The notes below the pieces were generated by a model. That model saw nothing but the letters and a program-made list of their open reading frames with translations. It was not told the DNA's origin and searched no databases. From contig QEYB01000228.1 of NCBI GenBank assembly GCA_017562135.1, positions 496,001-560,000 of the forward strand: DNA of 64,000 bases, read 5' to 3'. The position numbers were made by a program, and so were the translations under genes. Numbering within the stretch: position 1 is the first letter of the stretch; the number at the start of each line of letters is the position of its first letter. Shown here in pieces: positions 1 through 12,500 of the stretch. The DNA is from Dipylidium caninum. Lineage: Eukaryota; Platyhelminthes; Cestoda; Cyclophyllidea; Dipylidiidae.

Positions 1-650
1 GTGCAGACCTGAGTTGGGGGGGGGGGGTAGAAGCTACGAGAGACTAATTAACTCGAATTTGAGAACGACCTCATTCCATCGAGGCTGGCGGCCTCGGTGG
101 AGCAGAGAAGGCGCGAAATGGACACTTCAGGACTCGGAGTAACCGGCATCGCCTCGTCGCGCCACCGTTTCCAGGAGGAAGATCCTCCTTACCACGAAAA
201 ACCACCGTTTTCGCGACAAGGACACAAAAAGGGGACCTCAATGGAATGTGACGAGGAAGATAAGATACACCAATTAAGCATCCAGCCAAGCCTCTAAGTC
301 CTCCACTTTCTCATTCGCCCTCTTTCTTGCTAGCTCCGCAGACTCGGGGCAAAGGCCTCGTCTGAGTTATTTATGAACGCCGCCAGGTTGTGCTTAGGGT
401 GTCTGAAACCACCTCACCGCGAAGGGGAAGCCATGCATTTAATCCTCGCGTCTCCATTTTCCATGACTATTCCCCAGTGGTTGGCTGTCCGCAGTAGCAT
501 TGGCCATCCGCTTCCCTCGCTTGAACATTCAAAATGACGAAAATTTGGGGTCGAGAGGCTTAAAACCTCATACCGACCCATCAAATCCTCTCCCCACGGA
601 CGGGGATGTTGGGGGGGGGAGGGGGGACTTTGCGTAATAGACTGTGAGAC

Positions 651-1000
651 GTGATGAAGTCGGCGCAGAGGTTGCACCTCCATGATGGTTACGTCGTCTC
701 ATCGAATTCGAGTTCTTGCTGCTGATCAGAGACTCGGCGCCCCTCGAGGTGAGCACATTAACTTTTGACATCATGTGCAACTCTTCGAGGAGATGCTCCA
801 CGTCGGCTTCCAACGAAGTACAGCCAGTCGTGCGCAATTTGTATGACCTGACATGGAGAGAATGCGTCTCTGTGGCTTCCAGCCTCACCTCGACGTCAGA
901 GACGTCAGGAGCGATGGACTAAAAGAAGGGCCGAGTGGAGTCGGCGCCACAACACCAAACCGATCAGCGGTGGATCCACTTCATCCTCTACGCTCACGTG
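651..1000. repeat. Dispersed repeat, copy A
   Basis: Direct repeat of 3645-4033, clearly related over about 350 bases (shared blocks include CACATTAACTTTTGA, CACGTCGGCTTCCA-type sequence and CGATCAGCGGTGGATCC). On the minus strand it keeps an open frame of 106 codons (888-568), with the block LEADVEHLLEELHMMSKVNV. Copy B reads LFEELHMLSKVNVF in the same frame. It could be a decayed coding repeat or an interspersed element; no family is recognised. Confidence 0.8.
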
Positions 1001-2174
1001 AACTACCAAAGTGCGGACAATTCAAAGTGAAGAGGCGAAAACCGCTCCCCCTTAGGTGAAAGACAAGGCCGCATGTCGACCCTTCAACGCCGCCTGCACC
1101 TCGTCGTGTCAGACGTTCGAAAAACCCTTCCGATGGCCTTCACGCTGGCGAATCCTCTGCCACGGAGGATAATAACGAGGTGGCAGAGTCTACCTGCCTC
1201 CCTCGGGGATGAGTCTCTCAGTTGTCCTCAGTGGTTCCGACGTCAAGATCCGTTGGTCGAACTCTGGAAGACGGTCGACGAGGCCGCCGTGAAGATAACT
1301 TCACCAATTCAGTCTGCCGACACCCGCCCTTCAAGCGGACGTTTCCTTTCCTGTACTCGCCGAAGGCCCTGCCCCCTTCGCCCTACCTCCTCCACCTCCA
1401 CCTCCTCGCCCTCCATTTGCCCCTTTTCGCGCCTCCGAGACTCCGGCACCGCCGCGGCGGAGGCCCGACTTCGGCCGGCCACGTTCACGCATGATTTGAC
1501 ATTTAATCCAACCGCAGTGATTCGCAGAGCCTCCTATGCTATCCTCCGCCTCGTTTGTAGCCTCCTGCCTTCCGGACCACCCAAGTCGGCCAGTCAGCCG
1601 TGTCGACATGACATTTTAAGGGTAGAAGCAAACATAAATTACCCTCTTCTTTTTTATAATTTCTCATCATTGAGGTTGGGGATGAAGCCGGCGACTCGGA
1701 GGGAGACGCCACAGCACTCTCAGCACCAGTCAGATTTGAGCTGACGAGAAAGGGCGATTCACCTGAAGGCGGGTAGAGGCGTCCGCGGGGTCGGTCGCCC
1801 TCCTCCGCAGCGGAGCGGGGAGGCGGAGCAAGAAATGACAGGGTTTCGTGTACTTCTCCACCGCCTCCATTAATCCTCCGGACACATGACTCACGGCTGG
1901 TGCTCATTATTCCCACTCCACGGACAAAACAATAAATACTCCCCGCCCCCCTCGCCAGGGAGGAGCATCGCCCGACGAGTGCGTTGTCCCCGCGCCGGTG
2001 GTAAACACGGGGGGAGGAGGGGGGGGGGCACGTGTATGTGTGTGTGTCAAGAGACGACAGATGCGACCGCGATATCGAGGACGTGAGTAATGGAATCGGT
2101 CTGCTCAGTTGGAGAAGGGGAGATAAATCACCTACTCCCTCCTTTTTGCCATTTACCCCATAAACCAGAATTAG

Positions 2175-2204
2175 CCACACATACACACACACACACACAC
2201 ACAC
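2175..2204. repeat. (CA)n dinucleotide repeat
   Basis: Nearly uninterrupted CA run with one T interruption near its start. Confidence 0.95.
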
Positions 2205-2973
2205 GTGGAGGAAAGGAGGTAGGCACACGGGAGACTTTGAGATGGGCATCTGAGATGGCGGTCATCCTTTCATCTCCTCTCCCCCTCCCCGACATTCTGC
2301 TTCTGCGACCGGCCCGCCGCCCCTCCGACCGCATTCCTTCAGCCCCGTGCCCCCGGAACACCGCAAGACTCCCTCGCTGCCCCCAACCCGTTAATGGGTA
2401 TGAAATATTTAAGAGCATGAGGAGCAACACCAGCGGCAGCACTGGGAGACCACCTAGCTGTGCCTCGAGGTGTGTGTGAATTGGAGGGTGGTGGTCGGGA
2501 CTCGCGGCCAGATGGCCGAGAGACATGCAAGGTGATTCGCACGGCCTGGTTTGGTGTGGACTTTGGGGTTTGAGGCACTAACGCCTCGCCAGGCTTTCCA
2601 CCCTCACGGCAATGAGGCGCGGATGGCGGAGGGCATAGGACCGGTTTCGGGCGATTCGAGGCCGGAGCTTCTCCTGGTGCTCAAAGCGAATGAGCCACGG
2701 GAGTGCAGAGTGAGTTCCAGTGGCTAAAACATCGAGAGGACGGGCGGAGGAGAGAAGGTTCACCATGAATTACTCCTCCGCGAAACCTCGGCTCAATGTA
2801 TCTCTCCTCCATGGCCTCCTGTCCGCACCGGCTATGATTATGACCTTTGGTCAAAAAACATTCTAACGGAATTAAATGACAACCAACGGACGTAAGCACC
2901 CGTGGCTTCTTAGCTCAGAGGGGAAACAATGGACCGTAAATAAAAGGTCGGCTAATCCATTGTCAGACAAACG

Positions 2974-2991
2974 TGTCACTTATACGTGACG
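2974..2991. repeat. Hairpin palindrome, copy 1
   Basis: TGTCAC-TTATAC-GTGACG. One of four related sites with arms CGTCAC/GTGACG and a six-base spacer of pattern WKATAY. The first arm base is T instead of C here. Confidence 0.7.
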
Positions 2992-3418
2992 GTGGGTGAA
3001 ACAGCAAAAAACACCCAGTATCGTGTATGTTTAGCGCCTGTTTTCGGCGTGTTAGGCCATGTCCTGTCTCGAATTAGTCTTGGCGCGACTAGGGAAGGGC
3101 TTTAACGCGTTGGTTCTAACTTTCAACGGCATTGACGTACACTGCCGCTTTAGTTAAAAGTGACTGCGGCGAATATCTTTATCGGTGCCTTGATGGGTTC
3201 ATCTCGTGTTTACTAAGCCATGTTTCTGCTTCAGCGTAGCCTCTGATCCATCCGGAGGCACGCGAGGCGGCGTGGGAAGGGGAAGTGTGCAATCTACTTA
3301 AAAAAGTTATAAGTAGATCAACAGCGGGTGATGAAAGCTACAGTGTCCGCGGTGGGGAAATAGAGTTGCAGGAGATGTAGGAGGACGGGTGTGGATGCGC
3401 CGGTCGGCGCAGTCGTTT

Positions 3419-3578
3419 TTAAAACTCCATGCTTGAGCCTCGGCGCTGGCTGCGCCTCGCACTACCCGAAACGGGGTTGATTAGTTCGCCGATCCTTCGA
3501 GAGAAGGCCGCCTCCTCGGCTCGGCACCGATGGATTCGGGTTTTGCGATGACAAATGTTGCACTTCACCTCACAGCAC
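3419..3578 (-). CDS. Wnt terminal coding exon
   Basis: I found this exon by searching the minus strand for the spaced-cysteine end of Wnts. It follows a strong polypyrimidine acceptor (TTTTTCCTCCTTCAG) and begins G TGC TGT, giving W-CCEVKC-NIC-(8 residues)-C with exact family spacing. The reading frame and split-codon phase both fit exon 4. Beyond the last conserved cysteine it continues for 34 residues of Arg/Ser-rich sequence to TAA at 3421-3419, whereas most Wnts end within a few residues. The intron before it is 7.2 kb. Confidence 0.9.
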
Positions 3579-6500
3579 CTGAAGGAGGAAAAATGGAGCT
3601 TGAAATCGGTTGCCGGGGTGCACGTTGTGGAAAAGCTCGGATATGTAATGGAGTCAGCGCAAATGTTGAGCCTCCACGATGATTCCCCTGTCTAATGGAA
3701 TTCGATCTCTTACTGCTGATCCGAGACTCGATGCCCCTCTAGATGAACACATTAACTTTTGATAACATATGCAACTCTTCGAAGAGGTGCTCAACGTCGG
3801 CTTCCACCGATGTACACCCAGCGGTGCGCAATTTGGATGACCTGTCTTGGAGAGGAGGCGACTCAGAAGCTTCCAGCTTCACCTGGACGTCAGTGACTTT
3901 GACTGAGTCATGGAAAAAATGGTTCTCCGGCCCTTCCAGGAGCGATGGACCAAAAGAAGGGCCGAGTACAGTCGGTGCCACAACACCACACCGATCAGCG
4001 GTGGATCCGCTTCGTCGGTAACTGAGCGAGCATGTCGAACCCGTGGAATGCTCACTCGTGCCATATTTTCTCAAAATACTCAACAGTATCATTTCGGGCA
4101 AGAGCCGGAGAGGCAACGGCTTAGAATGAGAATTCTGATCACTTTCACCCAGGAACTTCGCAGATCTGAGTCCTCAAGAGGATGATTCTTTCAAACGTCT
4201 CCCCCGGACGAGAGTAGGAGGATAATTTACGGCCTCTGAACTCACAAATCAAGGCGTGTTTGTGATAAAAACGTGACAATATGATGCGGCGGATGAGGTG
4301 AGGGAATCCTGTCTTTTCCGTGAGGTGAGTGAGGTGTCGGCCTACGAGGGGAGATGTTCATCCTATGACCCCCAGCCAACATCACTTTCTTCTCAGGACA
4401 ATAGAAAAGACGATTCCGGTATGAAAGTGTCAAAACTACGACCTCCTCGAGGATGAGGAAGGAACTTCACAAGTGAATACGAAACGTCACAGATACGTGA
4501 CGCCCATTTACACTAGTCGTATTCCCAATCCTCGTGAGGTAGACTTCTGCGGGAGTTTGAATCGGTGAAAAGTGGAAGAGTTTGCGATTGCTCCGGTGTC
4601 GAACTCTTCTTTTGCGCCCTCCCGGTGAGGAGGCGAAATGTGGGGGATGTTCGCCTCGGTCCCACCGGAAATTTATCAGTCAGCCGGAAAGTTCCCTCTC
4701 TTTTGAGCCACTAAACAGAATACAATTTTTTCCTACTGTTAATAAACTTTGTTAAGTAATAAAAGTGCCATTATCAGTAATGACTTCTTTTCAGTGTAAG
4801 GGCGAATTGTAGGATTCATTTTCGAGAAAAGTTTCATTTGTCGATGTCGGAAGCTGAACCAGCGCTCGTTCTCTATCTTCGTCATCGTTTTTTTAAAATT
4901 CTTTCCTCCTCAAAAGGCCTTGATGGGATAAGAACAATGACATTTGGAGGGTGCCTGTCCGGGAATGAGGTGGCTTCCACTGAATTTCCCGGCCTCGTGC
5001 TGCAATTTTTGCGAACAGCACAGCAGCGCGTGGCCCGACGTTGCCATGAGACAGTTTGATGTCCTCCTTCCTTCCTTCCTTTCTTCCTCTCGAATATCGC
5101 CCGCCTCTTCTCTCCGTCTGTTGTCTTTAACTTATCCCTTCGCTGACAACACTTGTCCGGAGTGAGCTTTTCTTTCGGTTTTGAAGACCCTCAATGCCTT
5201 TCTCCGCGAATGTCCCACCACATGCGCACCGCAACAAAACATCCGCCTATTCAGAGTCACATTGGCTTTAGAGGTTGAAGGACCAGTTGCGTCGGGTTCA
5301 CCGTGTGCTCCCCTTCCTTGCGCTTTTTGCCCAAGTAATCCACATTTCACCCCCCAGTTACCCCCCGGTTCTAGAAAGGCTCGATCTTGCTCTAAGCAGG
5401 CAGAGAAGAGCACTTGACGACTTGATCATCCGAGCTCTTCAGCGTTCATCCATGTAGCAACCATCAGCATCGCCACTACTTTCCCGCCAATCTTCTCTCC
5501 CTCGTATCCTCTGAAAGGGTTTGCTCAGTTAAATTAAGCTTTCCCGCGGTCTCCGATGGGGTCGGGAGAGGATTTTGTCCCACCGTGGCTTCAACAAGAC
5601 CGTCCTGGATCAAAGACCCTCGCCCAGAACGTGGCCTCTCCGACAGGTTGCGATCAACTTTTTCAAGTTGTTCGAAACGTCTATGGAGTCTCCTGTCCGA
5701 AACTGTGCGTTACGGCGCATTTCTGCCTTTTTCAATTTGTATATGAACAAAAAGTGGATGAGGTGCCGAATAAACATGTGCTACGTGTCTAGAAGGACTG
5801 TAAGAAAAGTGAACACAAATTCCCGGTAGACTCTTCAGGTTCGTGCCCCGAAGCACTTCAGAAGCGCTGAATCTCCACGGAAAGCAATCGCCCTCGGAAT
5901 CCTCTGGACAACTGGGCGGCAGAGGGAAGCCGGAGGGACGATGGGCTTAGGAAAGTGGCGCGAAATGGTTTGTTGAGCTGAAATGAGTCCTCCTGCGATC
6001 TTCGATGCTGTCAGAAGAGGATTTTCTTTCAACATGGTCTCAGCAACAGAATCGTCGTCGATCCAAAACAGACTCCCGAAACGTGGCTCTTCAGAGAGGT
6101 AGAAATCACCTTTTTTTAAATCTTGTCAACCATCTTCCCTATGTCCTCTCCGAAACTGCACCTTCAGCAAACACTTCCAAGAAAACTTTACATACCTCTG
6201 AATGAGAAGAGAATTTTGATCCACCCTGGTATTAACAACATCGTCGTCGGTCTTGTTAAGATGATCGCCCACAAAGTGGCTCATCAGAAGCGTCATACTC
6301 ACGTGTTTCAAGTTTTCGAAGCAAAAGCTGTCTTCACCAAACGCTTTCCAAAAATATCTACATGCTTCTGCAACATTTCTTCCTTGTTGAACTTCGTGAA
6401 TAAAAATCATCAGTAGTAGTGGCCACATTGACACTTCACATTGAAGACTAACGCGAACCGCCTTTGTTTTAGTTAATTTGTTTCATTAGTGTGTGTCTAT

Positions 6501-9500
6501 TAAGCGAACATGTGCTAAATAGACATGTTTCATGTGACAGAAATTTTTGTCATGAAAGCAGACAGAACCTTCCAGTGGACCATGGAAGCTTGCATCGCGG
6601 AATGCGGTAGGAGCGGAAAATCGGCGTCGAAGTGGCGGATCCGCCTCAAATGGACAGTGTAGCCGTGACGGAGAGGAGACAGGCACGTAGTCGACTGAAT
6701 GAGGAGGGGCGCCTTTTCCCCTCCGCATCGTCCTCCTCTCCGCCATTCAAGCCACATTCCCCGCGACTCTCGAGTCGCCTGGTCGATCCCCTCCGGGGGC
6801 TATTGAATTCATTCGACCCTATGAATAGCCTCCACCGCCTAGTCGTCTCCAGCTGGGCGTCGTCTTCTCCTCCATTCACTTCTCGGGTTGCTATGGCAGC
6901 GGAGTCTAGTCTCCGGGCCAGCGACGAAGAATGTCGAGTGTGGAAGTTCGAGGGCCTGCTAAAAGGCCACCGCGATTGTTGCGGTTCGTCGGAGGCTCGG
7001 CGCCCCCAAAACGCCGCCCATCGCCGCGTTGTCCTCGTATTTGGGCGTGGTCTTTCCCCTCCCGCGGCTCTGTGATGCCTCGCACATGTCGGCGCGGTTC
7101 TGCGAAAGGCCGGGGGGCGGCGGGGGCGGCGGACGGGAGAGCGGTTAATTACTCTGATTGGCATATGTTATTAGCCACTTAATTAGTCGGATGTTAAACG
7201 CTGCAGTGCTCATGGCCGAGTCCCGTCTGTCCGAGGCGATGGCCCACTCAACGACATGCACGCAAAACGCGGCTGAAGCTTGTAGGTCGTTACTCTTGGG
7301 TTGACACGGAGAAAAAAAGCTGCAAAAATTGCGTTCGCCTTTGAATGGAGCTAAAGTGCCCGGCCGCACTGGACCACCTCTCCCTCAGGGAAGAGAAATT
7401 TGAGTTAAGGAAAAGAATTCCCTTCCACCTCCCTCATATGAACCGAACACTCAGCGGTGAGGCCGACCACGTCTGGGAGCGCAGTCGCCGATCAGTGTCG
7501 AGCCTCGCTCGGCCTCGTCCCACACCTCCGCACCCTCGTCTGACGAAAGTGTCGAGGCGTTCAAAATGCGGGGGGGGGGGGGTGCGAACGAATTCGAAGA
7601 TTGATAGAAGACGCCGAGAGCGTTCCCATCCACACGGAGGCTATTAAAGCGACCGAAAACTGTGAAACCTTGAACTAAAGATACAGATTTGCGTGTATCA
7701 GCTCCAATGCAACTACGAAAACTCGATTTTATCCAAAAAATTATTGTTAAAGAGAAATAGCTGAGCAGTGTCACGCATTTGTGGCATTAGGAAATCGGCA
7801 AATCACGTGTTTGGGTGAAAAGTTAAATGGTATCGCCATTTAACTATCCCGTGGCCGGATGGTCTCGGTCCGACCGCGGAAGAATAAGGTGAAATTTTCT
7901 TCGCACCGCATTCACTCCGGCGTAGGTTGAAAAGCCCGCGCAGTCAGCATTTGGGTGCCTCATCCGAAAACAAGTCGGGTTGCATGAGTAAGGCGGTATC
8001 CATTTCGGGAATCGTGTTGGCCGCCTCCTCATGCGGAGGTCCGCTAGCACGCGATGAAACGGACGGCTGAAATGTCAGGTTGAAGGGCCTGGGAACAACC
8101 TGTCAACGGGCGGGACTCCCCGAACTCGCTACCCGCCTCCCCCCACCCCCCTGCCGGCTGCCAGACTCCGAGCCTCCGGCCTTCAAATACACCCACAAAC
8201 ACGTACACACAGGGGAACACACACTGGAGAGGGCTTCGGGTTGCGAGACACCGACCTGTGCCAGAAAGCGGAATTCTCTCGTTCACTCTCCGCCCGCCGC
8301 CCCGCGAGTGCCCCACACGCCCGCCGGCACCACGTGCGCAGTACGTAAACGCTCGTGCGGCAGTGAAAACCGCCAGTCGGGCGGCCTTAGTCACCGGCCT
8401 CGCATCAACAAGCCTCGTGGCGGTTTTCACCTCTGGCTCACCCACTCGCCCGCCTTCCACCTGTAATCCGCTGTTTTCGTCGGGCTCATGTGTCTCGGCC
8501 CGCGCGGGGGGGAGGGGTGGGGGGGGCTTGCGGGGCAGGGCGGGACGGCGGCGCGGCGAATGAAGGCGGTGTTGGAGAAAGTACGGCTGACTAATTATAC
8601 ATTTTGATTAGGGCGAAGGCGAGGCCGAGGTTCGGAGCCAACAGGAGGGCAGGCGGAGGAGGCGGAGGAGGTAGTGGGGGCGGAGCTCGGGGCGGCAGGG
8701 AGCACAGAGGAGATTCTATGAATCTCGTAAATTTTGTTTTTTTCGTAGAAATTCGTCGTCCAAACCGATGAATACCATCATCTTAATTGACATCGTTTCT
8801 GGTGCTGGACAAATTCTCTTAAGATGCAGTCATCAGGGCTCGGGTGCTTCTTCCAAAGCGGATCTTTTCTCGGAAAGGTTTTGAGAAAGGAGAATAGTCG
8901 AGAGAGGGGAGACGGCGTCTACGGTCAACGGTGGAAGTGGAGCGATTTTCTCAAAAAGTTCAAACACACAAGAATTTGTTCAATCTGCGTGGAAGAACCG
9001 GACGCACGGCGATGTTTATTCCCTGGCCGCACTCTCATCGTCGGACCTCCAATTTCCTGTCACCTAAGCAAAGAATCGTCCGCCCCTCCTCCTCCCCGCC
9101 GAGTTTTCCTTGGCGGGGCGAGCGACTGCCGCCAGCGGTCCCCTCGCACAGCCCCTCAGACCTCCATTACTCACCATGTTTTGCCCATTTCCTCGACCCG
9201 TCCACATCCGCTTCGCCGCACAGTGGATTAACTTGCTCCTTCTCTGTTCAGGCCCTCGAACTTCCCTTCAGTCTGTCATTTATGCAAATATACACACATG
9301 CACACTCACAGCTGCTCATGTCACGCCACCCTCGAATGAGTCATGGGATTAGGAGGTGGCGGCGGGGGAGACGGAGGAGGCGGAGGAGAAGAAGACAGTG
9401 GCGGCGGCGGCGGCGGCGACGTCGGACCAGGCGAAATCTTAAGTCACCGTCATGACTCAGAGCGGTGTGCGGGGAGTGGGGATGTCAGATGAAGGAGACG

Positions 9501-12500
9501 ATTCGGGACCCGGGGGGGGGAGGCGGGGCGGGGTCGGAGGATGGAGGAGCTGAAACCAGGCGTTTTTACCCTTCTCTCGGCTCCCACCCGAGACACCTTT
9601 TGTAATTAACTCGCGAGATCTGCGGCGCAGTGGAGTTCCCTCCCTCTCTACCCCTTCCCCCCCCCTCCTCCTAGTTGGTGTCACTTTTTGCCTTCTCTCC
9701 CGCTCCCGCAAGGAAGAATGCTGGCGGAGGGGGAGGGGCGGGGGTGGAGGCAGACCGGCGGGAGGACCCGCGGAGTAGGAGGGGGACGTGAAGGGCGAAT
9801 TTGCCTCATGAATAATTGTTCACATGCGGTGAGTGAGAAGAGAAAGACTGACTGCGTGGACGACATTTTTTGGGTTTTTCAATGCATTCTTTTACTCATT
9901 CTCACTTTGCCCCAACAACTCTGGTTTTTCCTATGATTCATCTGCGGGGATGGAAGAAATCTTCGCGGAGGCATTGTAAATCTGCCCACGAGGACGTGAG
10001 GTGCTACGGTCACAGACCGCTGAGAGGACCGCTTCGGGTGCTTCTTCGCTAGTTCGGACATGATTTCCCTCAGAGGACAACGAAATACCCGCAGAGGCGA
10101 CGCTAATCGCTTTGGGCATTAAAGACTTCAATTGCTTTCGAATAGTTTGGCCATCGTCGATTGAGACGGCATCCGACAGCGCTACGACACCTCTCTTCGA
10201 ATAGTCGGAGGCGTGGAAGACGTGATTTCAGCCCCTCATCGCCGAAACCGCGGTTTCACAATGGCGAGGCTTCGTTACGGAGCTCCTGAGCAGACGACGA
10301 AGAGTCTCTGCCAGTCCCACTTCGTTTGCTATCACCTACGCCTTCACCAGCCAACGTGCCCAATTGACGGGCCCTTGAATAAGTCTAGCTCGGAATGGGA
10401 GGAATACGGACAGCCGACTCAGACGTTGGACGAAAGTCATGGAGACGGTGCCGAGGTCCTCAGGACTTCACAAGTCTCCATGCGGCCCTGAGACGGACAG
10501 GACGAGGAGATGATGAGGAGAAGGAGGAGGAGGCCGAGGATGGGAGGGGAGGAGGGACGTGTTGCCGATTTCTAGGGAAATGGAGTCTCAGGGGACGCTG
10601 AAACCCACCAGATCGTGACAAACTTGGCCACCTCTCGGCACAATACTCCGTCCGAAAACCACCATAACTGAGCACAACAATGCCAATCGTCACTTCTGCG
10701 AGAGACAATTTGTGCAACATAAGACGGGCAAAAGGAAAGAAGAAGCGGCCAAGGGTGGCGACAGGAGGAGGAGGAGGCCGGGGAGAAACTAACCACACAA
10801 ATTTGCAGCCGCATTTCTCCTTCGTGTCCACCTCCTGCGAGTCGTAGCCACGACCGCAGCAGATTTTCTCACAACTGTTGGACGAGTTGGGCGCATCGAC
10901 GTCGCACTGTCGTCCTGCCACCCCGAGGTGACCTGCGTCAGAGCAAAGGAAAACAAGTGAGACGAGCTTCTGACAAGAAGGGGGATGTGAGAGGCGGGCG
11001 AGTTCGGGTTCGGGTTCGGGGTCGGGGGGGAGGGGCGACGAGCGTTGTCCGGACGAGCTCGGGACTACCGTGTGATCGCCTGACGACGATCGGCCCACGT
11101 ACGGTCAGCAAAAATTCATACCAACGGTATCCTCGGGCGACGTCTGGACGAGGTGTCTTGGACATTAATCGAAACTCACGATTTTCCGCCGACGTCTGCT
11201 GGAATTAATTAAGTGGCCGCCTGCCGGACACGGTGGTGGGATGGTCAGGGACAGCGCGGTGAAGGCCCTAGTGACATCAGTCGACGTGGGTCGGGAAGAG
11301 ACTCTCCATCGTCTGCTCACGCTCTCCGTCACGAAGCCTCTTCATGGTGGAACCGCAGTTTCGGTGACGAGGGGCTGAATACACGTCTCTCAGGCTTCAA
11401 ACTTATTGCGCTGTTGGACGTCGTCTGAATCGTCGGTGGACGAACTATCCAACATCACGAAGGGCCGTTTCGTGCTTCTTCGTTTTCTAGTCCAAACTGG
11501 CGAGGAGGCATCCCGAGCGAGCCTCTTCGCGACCCGCTGGGCAAATTTACAATCCCCACAAGATGACTTCTTCCTCATTGTTGCGCAGCCGCGGTTCATG
11601 AGGGACAAGGCTGGGACCGAGCCTGATAAGCGCCCGACTTATCTAAGAGAGAGTCGAAAATAATCTAACCGAATGGACGCCTTTCGCACCGAGCGCTGGT
11701 ACACGGCAGAGTGGTTCGTCCAATTGGTCGGGTTGCCCGCCGATTGAAGGAACCTGATGGCTTGTTCCATTCGCCAGGACTTCGCGAAGCGCGGTGAACC
11801 CGAAGCAAACGAGAGCGTCACAATCCGGTGTTTGCTTTAGTTTTCCATTTGCCTTCTCGTCAGCTCACCCACCCGCCGCCACCGGGCTGGTTGGAGCCCC
11901 TGCCCGGAGGGAGGCGGACGGAGCGGACATTCTGCCTCGAGGTGAAAAATACAACCTCAGCTACACCTTGATGGCCTCGTTAACCGCGTCCGCCTTCGTT
12001 CTCTCACGCAGGGTGCCGAAATGAATAAACGGACAGGCTTTTGGAGGGAAGGGTCCCACCACTCCTTTCCAATCCCGATTGAGCATTCTCAGCCTTTTAT
12101 TTCGGTCTGACGAGGAGTCTCTGACCTAGTCGTCAGCTTGGAGGTGAAAATATCTGCCTCCGCTCGGGTCATGGGAAAGCCAAAAAGTCCCGTTATGACT
12201 TGAACAACAAATAAGTCCTTCTCCGCAACTATTTGACGATGAGATACAGCCCAGAAATGGGAAGACTCAGTGCTGGAGGTGTGGCCATGCCTCAGTCTTC
12301 CCCGTTTTCTCAGTGGAGGCACCTCGAAGCGGACGAGGACCGAGGAAGGCGACGAAGTTCAAGCCTTCCGACGGCAAAATGCGAAAGATTTCGTCAACCG
12401 CCCCCCCCCCCAAAACTCAGCCTGAGCTTTTAACCTTTCATTTTGAGCTCTCCCATGATAATTAGCAGTCTAACGCCCGACGAAGAGGCTGTGACGTGAT

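Larger units (their letters stand above)
1..3418. other. Intergenic sequence downstream of the Wnt gene
   Basis: No gene recognised. It holds a G12 run at 16-27, a G-rich patch near 610-628, one dispersed repeat copy (651-1000), a (CA)n tract (2175-2204) and a short hairpin palindrome (2974-2991). Several open frames of 130-236 codons here are Pro/Arg/Ser-rich and match nothing. No AATAAA is visible for the minus-strand Wnt transcript, so its 3' UTR end is unknown. Confidence 0.6.
3579..10793. other. Wnt intron 4 (7.2 kb)
   Basis: Non-coding. It contains the second copy of the dispersed repeat (3645-4033), a hairpin palindrome (4485-4502), a degenerate mariner element (about 5100-6440), AT-rich TAATTA islands (7141-7200 and 8581-8612), an octamer ATGCAAAT (9292-9299) and a GCG/GGA triplet tract (9357-9425). 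Confidence 0.8.

Noticed and set aside
1539..2249. 236-codon minus-strand open frame
   Set aside because: Runs through the CA repeat and low-complexity sequence; no family resemblance.
4025..4040. GGGTTCGA on the minus strand as a tRNA B box
   Set aside because: No A box or acceptor-stem pairing nearby; it is inside the dispersed repeat edge.
10572..10814. HCCAQ at 10680 as the Wnt C-terminal cysteine pair
   Set aside because: It lacks the following VxCxxC spacing. The exon at 3578 fits spacing, phase and acceptor.
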